DNA from: Grammothele lineata
Lineage: Eukaryota; Basidiomycota; Agaricomycetes; Polyporales; Polyporaceae
Assembly (NCBI GenBank): GCA_002150815.3
Contig: NDFF03000003.1
Coordinates: forward strand, 248,001 to 312,000
Length of the DNA: 64,000 nt
Direction: 5' to 3'
Below are positions 47,193 to 57,770 of the stretch, piece by piece. Numbering within the stretch: the first letter of the stretch is position 1; each line of letters opens with the position of its first letter. Both the position numbers and the translations under genes were made by a program. The notes beneath the pieces are model-generated. The model had not been told where the DNA came from, did not search any database, and saw only the letters and a list, made by a program, of their open reading frames with translations.

Positions 47193-47707
47193 TTTTTCTC
47201 CTCCATTGACACTAGCATCGCGTATACACTATTACTCGCTTAGACCACCAAGTTCTCTTGCATCTCATCGCTCCCGTCTGGATCATCCGCTTCCTCGCAT
47301 TTCGCCTCGCTTCGGCTCATCTCGTCTCATCTCATTCTCGCTCATTATACACTACTACTCCGCATCAGTCTGACGCCCCCTCATCGCACGTCGCGCTTTG
47401 CAGTATCTACCTAATTGCTTCCCTCCTTTCGCTGGTTGGATATTAGCATGCACTTCGGACTGCCTCATAAGACCACAGTTCCTTCTAGTTTGCACATATT
47501 CCGTGTTGCCGCCCCTCCCTATATCGCTCATGCATATCTACCGTACAGCTCCTACGCCGTTTAGTGAGTATCTCGCAGCGCTTGCATTTACCCCTCGACC
47601 GTTCACTACCCCGATTCCCCACTACACGCCACTAGATATAGCTAGTATAATCCTCAATACATACCACCTCGTGCTGTTGCACCTAGGACTTCTGGGTCCA
47701 TGTGTCC
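47193..47707. other. Intergenic region between the PUF gene and RPAP3
   Basis: 515 bp, pyrimidine-rich, both genes on the plus strand. A 38-codon frame at 47450 (MHFGLPHKTTVPSSLHIFRV) is open but has no recognised similarity and could be an upstream ORF in a long leader. Confidence 0.35.
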
Positions 47708-49448
47708 ATGTGTGACCCTCACGAAACATTCCATCAGCTTCGAACTTTCCCGCTCGACCTTCGATGCACGCCACCCGCCGCCATCTCCGATGCCGTCGGA
47801 CCGCTCGTACTTTGCGCGTCTAAAAGTAAGCTCCAGACGCTTCCGGCCCTCAGTACCACTATCCTCGAGCCCGAATGTGTATACGTCTCACTATCCCCGA
47901 GCGCACAATCCTATCACATCTAACTTGATCCTCAGTTGGTGACTGCATGCATGGCCGCTGTTGCGTTGAAGGAAAAGGACAAGGTACGCCTCGCCTCGCC
48001 TGTCGCGATCCATTCAATAAACGATACGAGCCATTATTCATGCCCTTCGCAGGGGAACGCTGCGTTCAAGACGGGTGACTTCCCCACTGCCATCGGCCAC
48101 TATACTGCCGCGTTTATTGCGGATCCATCAAACCCGACATACCCCCTCAATCGCGCTGCCGCGTACCTAAAACTAGGCAAGTGCGTGTTCGTTTCTCTCC
48201 CTCGTCCCCGCATTCTTTTTACACCTTGGTCGCGTACAGAAATGAAGACGCGGAACGGGATTGCAACTCAGTATTAAGGCTGGACGAGAAAAATGTAAAG
48301 GGTCTGTTCAGACGGGGACAGGCGCGGGTAGCACTACAAAAGTTGAAGGAAGCGGAGTCTGGTGTGTATCGAGCTCTCTTGGGTTGGCCGTATAGACTGA
48401 TCCCAGAGTCACGTTCCAGACTTCCAGCAGGTTTTGGTATTGGACCCCCAGAACGGCGCCGCCAAGCAGGAAGTCGAGAAGGTGAGAGAAGCACTGAAAT
48501 CTACCTCGTTCGCTCAAAAATCGGTGCGTCCTCAGCGATACTGCTTTGCTACTGGGTCTCGTCCTCACGCGCATGCAAGAGGAAGCCGGTCGATGTTTCG
48601 GTGGCAACCCCGTCCCTTGCAAGCAATACTGCGACGAAACGCAAGCGCGTTCCGATCACAATCGTTGAACCCGCTTCAGCCGGTTCATCGAGCAGCACAA
48701 CAGCACACTCGGATGCAGCCCACGATTTCATGATACCTGTCTCCTCTCGGTCGATCGACCGGGGAAGTGCTCGGACTTCCGGCCTATCGCCCACTGGATC
48801 TAGTGCAGCATCGACAACCGGTTCTACATCTGGGACGACCGCTGCAACAAAACCTCCTGCTCAGTCCTTCAAGGAAGCGAAGGCTACGCGACACGAGTCC
48901 AAGCCTCGTGGGGGTATATTCCGCGCGGATGGCCAAAGAAGTCTGTTCTATACGCCTGCGGTTAGCGCGTCACAAGCGCCAAAACGAGAGGCTCCGCAGA
49001 CATTAGTCGCGTTTATGAAAATATGGGATACTTTGGAAACAGATGAGGAGCGCTGGGACGTGCTTCGGGTGAGTGCAACCGGCATTCACAAGTGCGCATG
49101 TTAGCGGCGATCCTGATGGACGTGCAGCAAATACCGGCAATTCGTCTGCCCGTGCTGTTCAAGACATCCATCGACCCTTCCATACTAGCGGCTATCGTGC
49201 ATACGCTACACCAAGCATTCGTTGCTGCGCCGGAGGATGTCGAGCGCGCGAAAGTGGTTCGCGCATATATGGTGAACCTCCCCCGAGTGCCACGCTTCGG
49301 GACTGTATCTATGATGATGAACGATTCCGAGCGAGCAGAAGCTCACGCAGTATGGGATATGCTGGGACGGTCGCGCAGCGAAGGCGTCGAAGGCGAGATG
49401 GATAGGCGTCGGGAGGATGGGTCTCGGGTCTCGTGGGGCTGTCGATAG
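47708..49448 (+). CDS. RPAP3: RPAP3-like R2TP co-chaperone with TPR and C-terminal RPAP3 domain
   Basis: Links HSP90 to the Rvb1/Rvb2-Pih1 (R2TP) assembly machine for RNA polymerase II, snoRNPs and PIKK kinases. The TPR region reads MAAVALKEKDKGNAAFKTGD, FPTAIGHYTAAFIADPSNPT, YPLNRAAAYLKLGKNEDAER, DCNSVLRLDEKNVKGLFRRG and QARVALQKLKEAESDFQQVL, with the Lys/Asn/Arg set typical of an HSP90-binding clamp. A Ser/Thr-rich linker follows. The C-terminal RPAP3 domain begins APQTLVAFMKIWDTLETDEE and, after an intron at about 49068, continues IPAIRLPVLFKTSIDPSILA. It ends SRVSWGCR and TAG (49446-49448). Start: ATG 47708 opens an exon that splices cleanly (GTATAC at about 47879 to CTCAG at 47935) in frame into the TPR; ATG 47951 is the conservative alternative. 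Yeast Tah1 lacks the C-terminal domain seen here. Confidence 0.85.
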
Positions 49449-50048
49449 GTAACATTGTTGCGGGTCCATGGAGCAGATGCGGACGAACGAGTTGTACACG
49501 TAATAACTGATCGTGTACCCTCCGGGACAAGTTGTGGGACTAGGCCACCGGCGAAAAAGTGAGAGTCGACCCACTCGTCTTGCTCACCCCACCCCTAGAA
49601 TACAACATAGGTGTATCACTATTCGTGCTAACATCGCGTGTTGACATTGGCCGAAGTCGTGTGCCCGTCCCTAGCGCTCGCGAATCGCGATTCAGTAAGT
49701 GCCTATTGGTACGATACTTCTGTCTGGTCGTCAGCGAAGTGGTGAGTATGATACTCAATGAACCCGTGAGCTCGACGTGCCGGCACGCTATTCGTCGAAG
49801 TGAATACGTAGTAGTAGTAGTACAGGTCTGCCTTACATACTGACGACAGACAAAGCGCACATCCTTCCGGGCCGCTCGGGCGGACATACGTGGACGCGCA
49901 AACTGGGCCAAATACACCTCCGCTCCGAGGCTCGTCCCAGGCTGCTACCTCTGCAGGCCGTGCTCAGCCTTCTGTCTCCCACCGCCTCGTCTCGCCCTTC
50001 TCTTCCGACCCCCTTGTCTTGGTCTGGCTGGGCCGCCGTCCTTCCACC
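49449..50048. other. Intergenic region upstream of SEC16
   Basis: 600 bp. Contains a frame that is open from 49890 into SEC16, but the codons before ATG 50049 look like leader sequence. No other feature seen; it should hold the SEC16 promoter. Confidence 0.4.
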
Positions 50049-53000
50049 ATGTCCACCGCAGGCGAGGCTGCAGATCTCTTCGGTGTACCAGATGCCGCGC
50101 AAGACCCCTTCGCCGCCGCATTAGGCGGTGACCTGCCCCGAGAGGACCACAATGATACGACCGCCGAGACCGCCGACGCTGTCGCAGATCTATTTGGCAC
50201 GGCTACGGAGGCGTTCTCCGTCGACGGAGCTGGCACTTCGGGCGCACCTCAGCAGGACGCGCAACAGATGTGGTACGACTCATCCGCGCAACAGACGTCT
50301 GTACGCGAGCAGCCCGCGTCGACTGGATACACGTCGGCCTATCAGGCGCAGGAGACCTATGTTCCGCAGAACACGTCCCACTCGCAGTACGGTCAATACG
50401 GGCAGTATGGGCAGTACGGGCAGACGAGTAATTACGTCCCACCTCCTGCTCCCAGCGCATCCGGTGAGGCTTTTACCTCGTGAATTGGCACTGGCTGGCA
50501 CTCATACACCACGGTAGCATACCAGCCGTCCTATACACAGCCGCAGCATGGTTATGCTCCCCAGACATATACGCCTTATGCGCAGACCGCGTCAACGTAT
50601 GCATTGAGCACAGTCACAGAGCAAGCATCGGCTACGCAGAACGGGACTTACTCTGCCTCTGCATATGATCCCTACAAACCTTCGTCCGTTCAGTCGACCT
50701 ATCAGACGCCGGCTCCAGCTACGAGCACTCCGACTCCCCAGTCGTATGATCCTTACAAGCCCTCCCACGGCGCTGTACCTTCGTCCCAGCCGTCCTATGC
50801 GTATAGCACCAACGCGTACACCCCCGCCTACGGCAACTCGACTGTATCTGCTCCCCCGCTCCCTGCACATGTAGTATCTGAGACTCCCAAACCGCCGTCC
50901 AACGTGGACGTGACCCACTATCGCCCGAAAACGTCCAATGCGTATGACCCACCAATTCCGGTGGCCAAACCAAGGCACGTTTCGCAGCCGGCGCGATCGG
51001 TGTACACTTCACCCTCGCTCGCTACGCCGCCGCTCCCTAGGACCACCTTGAGTCCGCCAGTCATGCCTCCTCCCAAGGGGTCGCGCAGGACGCCGGATCC
51101 GCATGCATTGGCGGCACAAGTGCGCCAGGACGACCGCTCAACGGTTTACGGGCTCCCTCCTCCCGCTCGGACAGCTAGCCCGTACGACCCTCCCGTGGCA
51201 CATGGCGCGCTGAACGGTGCATCATATCCGCCGGACAGCCCGCCAACGACTCACAGGTCTGCGTCTGTTCCCGATGGGTCCTATAGGCAGTCTGGGTATA
51301 GCAATGGGAGTCAACTGCCAGAGGGCCTTCCGAAAGTCAACGAAACGTATGCCCCTTCCGCCGCAGCGTACATTGCTGGCTCTCCTGTCGCAGAGGTGCA
51401 CTCTATCGGGAATGTGGATACCGAAGGCCCCGTTACAGCAGCATCTGGCAGCTCGTCGCCAGACGACGTTCCTGAGGAAGATGGCCGGAATGCAGAGGCT
51501 GAAGAAGCTACTCCTCATGTTCCCAACCAGCATTTTAATCCGGAGTCGACGGCTCCAGTGGAGACTTCGTCATCTTTGACTTCTGGGAGCTCTTCGTCCT
51601 CTACTTCTCCTACCCAAGACTATCCACTCCGTCCTCCGATCAGTGCTTCTTCTCCGGACAAGACCGTGTCTCCCCCTCGTTCTTCAAGTACTGCCCCACA
51701 ATTCACGACTCATGCCTCAAGCACTGCGTACGATCCGTATGCGCCAACCAGATCAAATGCGTCGGACAGGGCGAAGTCACCTGGTGCGGCCTCCGTTCGG
51801 TCCGTTATGAGTGGACCGAAGGCCTATGACCCTCCTCCGCGGAGAGACTCCGTGGTTACCTCACCATCTATGGCAAGGCCACTTTCCAGCCAGTCGCATC
51901 GCTCGACTTATTCCGGTCTCTACGAGCCACAAGTTGTTGCAGAACTCAAACGCACTGCTTCGCCTGCCGGCTCGGTACATTCGGTCGCAAGCAAGTCTAG
52001 TGCGTACGACCCGTACGCCCCCTCTGCGAAAAGCACTAGCCCCTCTGTTGCTCGCGACCGCGCCATGTCCAACGGATCTGTATATTCGGTGTCGTCCGTC
52101 AGCGACCCATACGCCCCATCCAGACACCCGGCGCGTCAGTCCAGCGAACATACATACGGAAGCTTTACCCTCCCTCAGACAACGTATGCTCCGAGCGCAC
52201 CTCCAGCGCCGCCAATATACGATCGTTCGGGTGCGCAATTCGTCACCCTCGCAGCCCCCGTCCACTCGACGTACGCTCCGTCGCCCTCGCTGCTGGGCAC
52301 AAACGATCCGCTGGGACGCACGTCCGCACGGGTCCCTGTGATCAGTTTCGGTTTTGGCGGCAAGCTCGTTACCTGCTTTCACGGCGCAAGCATGAACACG
52401 GGCTTCGACGTAGCATTGTCCGCGCGGCAGTCGACAGACGTTAAAATCCACTCGTTGGAGAAGGTTATTCCGGAGTCCGTGTTGGACTCGTCGGCGGCGT
52501 CGTACCCTGGTCCGCTGTACTCTGATCCGGGCTCACCAACCGCGAGCCTGGTTCGTACGGGTGCGCAGGCGCTCAAAGCGAAGAAAGCGAAGGTCGTCAA
52601 GTACTTGGAGGACAGGGCGGAGGAAATGGCGTCCGGGCTTGGTTATCATCGTGAGGGTACGGAGGGTAGAAGTCGAGCTGAGGCCAAGCAGATATTAGTT
52701 CTGCTCCTCAAGGTCATGGTAGAAAATGATGGTCGCTTATCCGGAAGGTGTGTCGCCTTTCTCGTCTCGCAGAGGTAGCCTCCATCTGATTCCTTCCCCT
52801 AGCGTTGAGGTGGATGCGGCTGTGCGAGCTGCACTGGTTCCGCAAGACGGGTCTTCCTCAACAGACTCTTCTGCTGGCTCCGGGATGATCCCAGCCACCT
52901 CGACGGAGATGCTGGCCGGTAGCTACGGGTTGAGCTCGGCGCTCCCTAACACTCAGGATCAGGTAGTGGTGAAGACAGTGGTCCGATCTTCTCAGTTAGA

Positions 53001-55628
53001 CAAGATACAAGATCTGCTGGCTCGAGGCGACCGCCGCGGAGCATGCCACTACGCTGCGGATGAAAAGCTTTGGTCGCATGCGTTGTTGATTGCAAGTAGT
53101 ATCGACAAGGAGTGCTGGAAGGAGGTTGTTACGGAGTGGATACGAGCTGAACTCGTGTCCGATCCTGGTCAGGGCGAGGCGGCCTCGCTGAGGGAGCCAC
53201 TGCGAGTTGCGTATAGCTTGTTCGGTGGTAACGGCGCTGCGTCTGGTAAGGAAATTGCTTCCGCTGCCGAAGTTCATACCCTGATGACCCAGGTGCAGTC
53301 CAGGAGTTGGTGCATCCGAAGGCGTTACTACAGCACGCAAATGGCAGCTTGCAGGTTCCTCAACACCCTATGCCTCAGCCCCAGACGTCGATCACACCGA
53401 TAACGCCGAACTTCCCGGTTGTTCAACTTCTGAACATCACCCCGGAAGTGCTCATGTCGTGGCACAAGACGGCAGCAATGATCATATCGAATCCAATGAC
53501 ACCCGAGTCCTCGTCGGCTTTGAGTGCATTGGGTGACCAACTCGCTGCTCACCATTGGACCGAGGCAGCGCACGCGTGGTATGTCCATTTTGAAGCTGTC
53601 TTCTTCTCGTAATAGTGCTGACGAGTCCGTAGCTACTTGCTCTCTCCTCAGACGTCTCCCTTGGGAGGGCTGGGGAGCACTTCGCGGCTGACGTTATTAG
53701 GCAGTGCACCACCCACCAGCTCGCCGCTGTTCTATAAGGATGCGGACCCGATCATCTTCTCTGAGATCGCAGAGTTTGCGATGTCGCTGGCCACGCCCGC
53801 AAAAGGGGTCGAACCATTCTCTGGTTTCCCCCACTTGCAACCGTACCGACTCATTCGTGCAGTATCACTGGCGGAGATTGGTCATACACAACTCGCGAGC
53901 CGGTACGTCTTGTCTTAAATTGTTACCGCATTCGTGGCCGACACATTCGACTAGGTATTGCGATGCGATCACCAATTGCATGAATCGCGGGATGCCTCCT
54001 CTCAACATTACTTTCGTTGAGCAGCTCAAGCTCCTCTCAGACCGTCTCACGGCAGCTCCTCAATTGGATAAGAGTGGCACATGGATTGGTGGCAAGATGG
54101 CCAAACCCAGCCTGGATAGCATTGGGAATTGGCTTGAAGGCCGCTTTACCAAGTTTATCGCGGGTGACGGCGACTCTCCACACCCAGAGGAGTCCAAGGG
54201 GATGGCTCAACAACAGTCGTCATTCAGTGGGCCGTTTGCCAACTACAGTTCCATTTCGTCCGCGACCACCTCAGCGTACCCATCACCACATCAGTCCGTC
54301 ACCGACCTCACGGAGATCCCGAGTGCTGGCGCCGCACCGCCTCCCTTCCGAACAGGTTCCGCAATGGGCGGCCGCCCTCCTTCACGGACACAGTATCAAA
54401 TCAATAGGGCATCGTCCGCAATGGACCATGTACGTCCGCCTTTCCGTGGTGGATCGCCTATTGCTCGAGTCGCGTCTGCGAACGCTGCCACCTTTGCTGA
54501 TACGGGCCCGTACGGACAGGCACGGAGCTCCTACGGAAACGGATACGCTCCCGCGCCTTCACATCTCAGACCAGAGGGTCATTCCTATGGTGACGTGTCA
54601 GGGCATCAGGATGGTCATTCAAAACCCCCCAGTACTGCTCCGTGGTGGGGTGCGTCAGAATCGGACGTGTCGACCCCTACCGCGACGTCGTTCGTCAATT
54701 TGGACGACCAACCCACGTCCTCGACTTCGAATTCTGGGTTCATTTCGCTCATGGATTCCACGGACTCGCCCATGCTCTCCGCGACTCCGACCGGTTCGCG
54801 GCACCAGACAGCCTCTGCACCACCGCCGTCGCATCACAATGAGTTAGATGATGACCTCGATGACGATCTCGGCCTCGGGAATTCGGCCTTCAAGAAACCG
54901 AAGGCGGTTGAGAATGGGAACGCATCTGGTGAGGCTCAGAAGGAAGAGGAAAAGCCTAAACCAGCTGCAGCCGAGAAGCCAGGTACGTGTAGTGCCAACC
55001 ACCTTCGTTGGGCCTGCATACTGACTGGAGATGTCGATCCCTCAGAGATTAAACAGACTGCCTCGGGCGGTTGGCTCAGTCGTATTTGGGGAGGCAAACG
55101 GCCGGAAAGCACTCCCGCGCCAGTAAAGGCGAATCTCGGCGAGGAGTCATCATTCTACTATGACAAAGAGCTTAAGCGGTGGGTCAATAAGACCGTGAGT
55201 TCTCTTTACCATCTAGATCCGAAAACCGATATTCATTTCCGTATGCCCTTTTCCAGGCTGGTGCCCAGGCCGCTAAACCTGCACCACCCCCTCCTCCACC
55301 CCGCGCTCAAACTGCGTCCCCCGGACGTCAGCTCGGGGCCATGCCGCCGCCGTCGCCGCTTGGGCCCCCACCAGCGCGCCCTGCCAGCGCACAGCCGTCC
55401 GACTTGGCCTCGCAGCCGCCGCGTAGACCCCCAACCAGGGTTCGCTCGAATCTCGTACCCAGCGACGCGTTAGACAGTCCGTCCGCACCCTCGTCACCTC
55501 TCCCGCCCTCCGGGACACTCCCGCCAGGCAACGGTCCTCCCAACGGCCGGGCCAGAGGGGGCGCTGCGAAGCGCAACGTGCGAAGCCGTTATGTCGACGT
55601 CTTCTCTCAGGAGGGTGGCGGTGCTTAA
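50049..55628 (+). CDS. SEC16: COPII scaffold protein Sec16
   Basis: Organises ER exit sites by recruiting COPII coat proteins. Starts MSTAGEAADLFGVPDAAQDP at 50049; repeated acidic DLFG motifs lie near the N-terminus. A disordered region of about 700 residues follows with repeated YDPYAP/YDPYKP-type units and a YGQ tandem. The conserved central domain begins PVISFGFGGKLVTCFHGASM (about 52336) and continues through the ancestral coatomer element helices: KYLEDRAEEMASGL, LDKIQDLLARGDRRGACHYA, LWSHALLIASSIDKECWKEV, LNITPEVLMSWHKTAAMIIS, YRLIRAVSLAEIGHTQLASR. An intron near 53250-53300 is needed to keep frame. The C-terminal part has SGGWLSRIWGGKR and SSFYYDKELKRWVNK, the Sec23-binding end typical of Sec16, then a proline-rich tail ending DVFSQEGGGA and TAA (55626-55628). 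About 1,750 residues. No disabling change noticed. Confidence 0.92.
50385..50423 (+). repeat. In-frame 9-nt tandem repeat in SEC16
   Basis: About four copies of CAGTACGGG with third-position variation (CAGTACGGT, CAATACGGG, CAGTATGGG, CAGTACGGG), encoding QYGQYGQYGQYG. Length changes here would stay in frame. Confidence 0.75.
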
Positions 55629-55875
55629 GTGCTCTACCTGCTCTTCATCTGGCTACTCACGGGGCCTTCGTCATCGTCGTAATTGTGTTTTCTTCTGTAT
55701 CGCTATCTTGTTTGTCGCCAGTTTGGTTGGCCATCTTATGATATCATATATGACTGCATCTGCGCTCGGTGCCCTCCTTCACCCTCATTCGTTCATACAC
55801 ATTGCACGCTCACATCATGCAGCAGTAGACGATAGATATCCGAACACAACCAGCTTTTTACACGCTCATCCACGC
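55629..55875. other. Convergent 3' intergenic region between SEC16 and OST3/6
   Basis: 247 bp between stop codons on opposite strands; holds both 3' UTRs. No other signal. Confidence 0.45.
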
Positions 55876-57138
55876 CTATAGGAGGAGTTTGAACGGATAC
55901 CCGCGATTCTTGACACGGAACAGAGAGATGAGGACGGAGAACATGACAAAGATGACTCCTGACCAAAGGTAGACCTGCAGGCGCTGGCGGTAGGCGTGTG
56001 TTTGGTGCGGCGTGATGAGCGTGAGCATAAGGAACGAAGCCGAAAGAAGGCCGTCTGCAACCGCCGCGGTTGGATGAATATACCAGGACTACCCAGACGA
56101 TAGGTACTCACAGATGAACGATACCACCTGGACCTCCTGGCCGAACTGGTTCTGGTAGCCTGAGGCGATCCACTGGCCGTTCTGGCCAGACTGGGGCATA
56201 CCACGGATGCGAACGAACATGAAGCCCGAGGTCATGACCAACGACGTGAGCACGATGCCGGTGGCCCACGCCCAGCGGGAGCGGATGATGGGGAGCATGA
56301 CGCGGATGCCCGAGAGCGCGATGAGTGTGAAGCCAGCGGCGGTACCATATTTGGCCCAGTCGATCGGCGCCTTGTACGGGATGGGCACGGGTGTCCAGGC
56401 GGAGAGCTGCTCGGCGAGCGGGCCCGCGTCGAAGCCGCTGTTGGAGAAGAAAGAGGAGGTTTGTCAGAAGCAATGTTAGACCACCGGGGCACAGCGGCCC
56501 TAGGGGGGCCAGTGCCTAGCGGAGAGCAGGCGGGGCGACGGTACGGAAAGAGACATACTTGGAGAAGTCATAGATAGTGGGCGCGGTGCGGCCGCTTGCA
56601 GGGCGCCGTGGTCCTTCTACGGCAGGGTAGATGTGGACAACAGGCGCACTCTGGATCCCGAGCTGTGGATTGTGCGCGGGCACGTTTCGCAGTCAGCGTC
56701 GAAGAGCGACAGAGGTTACCGCTCGTTTGGGGCGGCGCACCTTTCCGAACGTGCCCATCGCCTGGTCAAAGTCTGCGGTTGCGAAGAAGTGGGAGTCGCG
56801 TTGCCCAGCGGAAACCTTAGACCACGCCTTCGCTACAGCAGTATACGAAGGATCGAACTCCCTACACAGGAACATGGATCAGGCATACGGACAACGCGCC
56901 AGAGACAGTGGACTCACTTGCATGGCGCACATCTCCTCCGTGGGTCCAAGGCCGTGAAGTGGACAGAAGATGTCCAGTTGCGGTTGGAGTGTGTCAAGAG
57001 GCTGTAAGTCTTGTCATCGAGTCTAATGAGGCCGTTGTTGGCGTTGGCGAGCTGGACGAGTTGCTGGTGCGCGGATTCTACCGAGACTGCAAGACAGAAA
57101 GGAAGAGACAAAAGAGCGAGGAGCGGAAGCAGCAGCAT
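55876..57138 (-). CDS. OST3: Oligosaccharyltransferase subunit Ost3/Ost6 (thioredoxin-like)
   Basis: Subunit of the ER oligosaccharyltransferase that holds acceptor proteins through mixed disulfides during N-glycosylation. The start at 57136-57138 gives a signal peptide, MLLLPLLALLSLPFCLAVS, then ESAHQQLVQLANANNGLIRL. The thioredoxin fold follows with the redox motif CAPC (in RRRCAPCKEFDPSYTAVAKA) and DSHFFATADFDQAMGTFGKL. After the luminal domain, four membrane helices: AGFTLIALSGIRVMLPII, WATGIVLTSLVMTSGFMFV, SFICDGLLSASFLMLTLI, YLWSGVIFVMFSVLISLF. It ends NRGYPFKLLL and TAG (55876-55878). Introns lie between each segment. Both cysteines of CxxC are present, so redox function is expected. 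Ost3 and Ost6 cannot be told apart reliably. Divergent from DPM2, another ER glycosylation gene. Confidence 0.9.
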
Positions 57139-57321
57139 GGCTGGCGGCGGGGAGGAGAGAGGCTTAGCAGACCCCGGACGGCTGCGCGCGACGCGACGTG
57201 TCCAGCACGGGCGTCTAGTACATATGCGCGTCATGGTGGTGGCTATTCTTGGTCAGAGCCTAGAGGCTAGAGGTCTCGCGGCTCGGAGACCACTGCCAGA
57301 TCTGCTCTGCATGCATCCGCC
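57139..57321. promoter_or_regulatory. Shared bidirectional promoter of OST3/6 and DPM2
   Basis: 183 bp separate the divergent start codons of two genes for ER N-glycosylation. No TATA box seen. Co-regulation is inferred from layout and shared pathway. Confidence 0.55.
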
Positions 57322-57703
57322 ATGGTCGGTCTTACCCAGCATACTAGAGTGCAGCATGCGACAGCTGACGGACTCTGTAGGCCACGAGTGACAAGGCTCG
57401 CGGAAGCCTCATGCTCCTGGCGGCTGCCACGTCGTTCTTGTACTACTCGTTCTGGACGCTAGTGCTGGTGAGCGTGCCCCGCTGTAGATTGTCAATGGCG
57501 CCGACCTCTTCTCTCACTGCCAGCCTTTCTTCGACGAAGACAACCCGATCCATTCATGGTTCCCATCTCGTGAATGGGCCGTTCGTATACCTGCTGTCAT
57601 CGTTGTAGTCGGTATTTCCGCGATAGGCCTCTTTCTGGGGTTTCGCATTGTGAAAGACAACACTATAGCGGACCAGGAGCACAGGCGGAAGAAGGCATTA
57701 TGA
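57322..57703 (+). CDS. DPM2: Dolichol-phosphate mannose synthase regulatory subunit Dpm2
   Basis: Small ER membrane subunit that stabilises Dpm1, which makes dolichol-phosphate mannose for N-glycans, O-mannosylation and GPI anchors. The frame around ATSDKARGSLMLLAAATSFL is clear, but its only good ATG is in a separate exon: ATG 57322-57324 is followed directly by an intron (GTCGGT at 57325 to TAG at 57380, 56 nt), giving M-ATSDKARG. After a second intron (57469-57529) come PFFDEDNPIHSWFPSREWAV and the second helix IPAVIVVVGISAIGLFLGF, ending EHRRKKAL and TGA (57701-57703). Two membrane helices and the PIHS/F-REWA region are typical of Dpm2. An internal start at the Met of SLMLLAAA would lose conserved N-terminal residues. 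Stop codon lies only 67 bp from the next gene's stop. Confidence 0.85.
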
Positions 57704-57770
57704 TACATGTGTGGGTACGATACGCGGTGTCCTATCCTGCCGTGAAGTGTTCTAGTATAGATCAGCTTTA

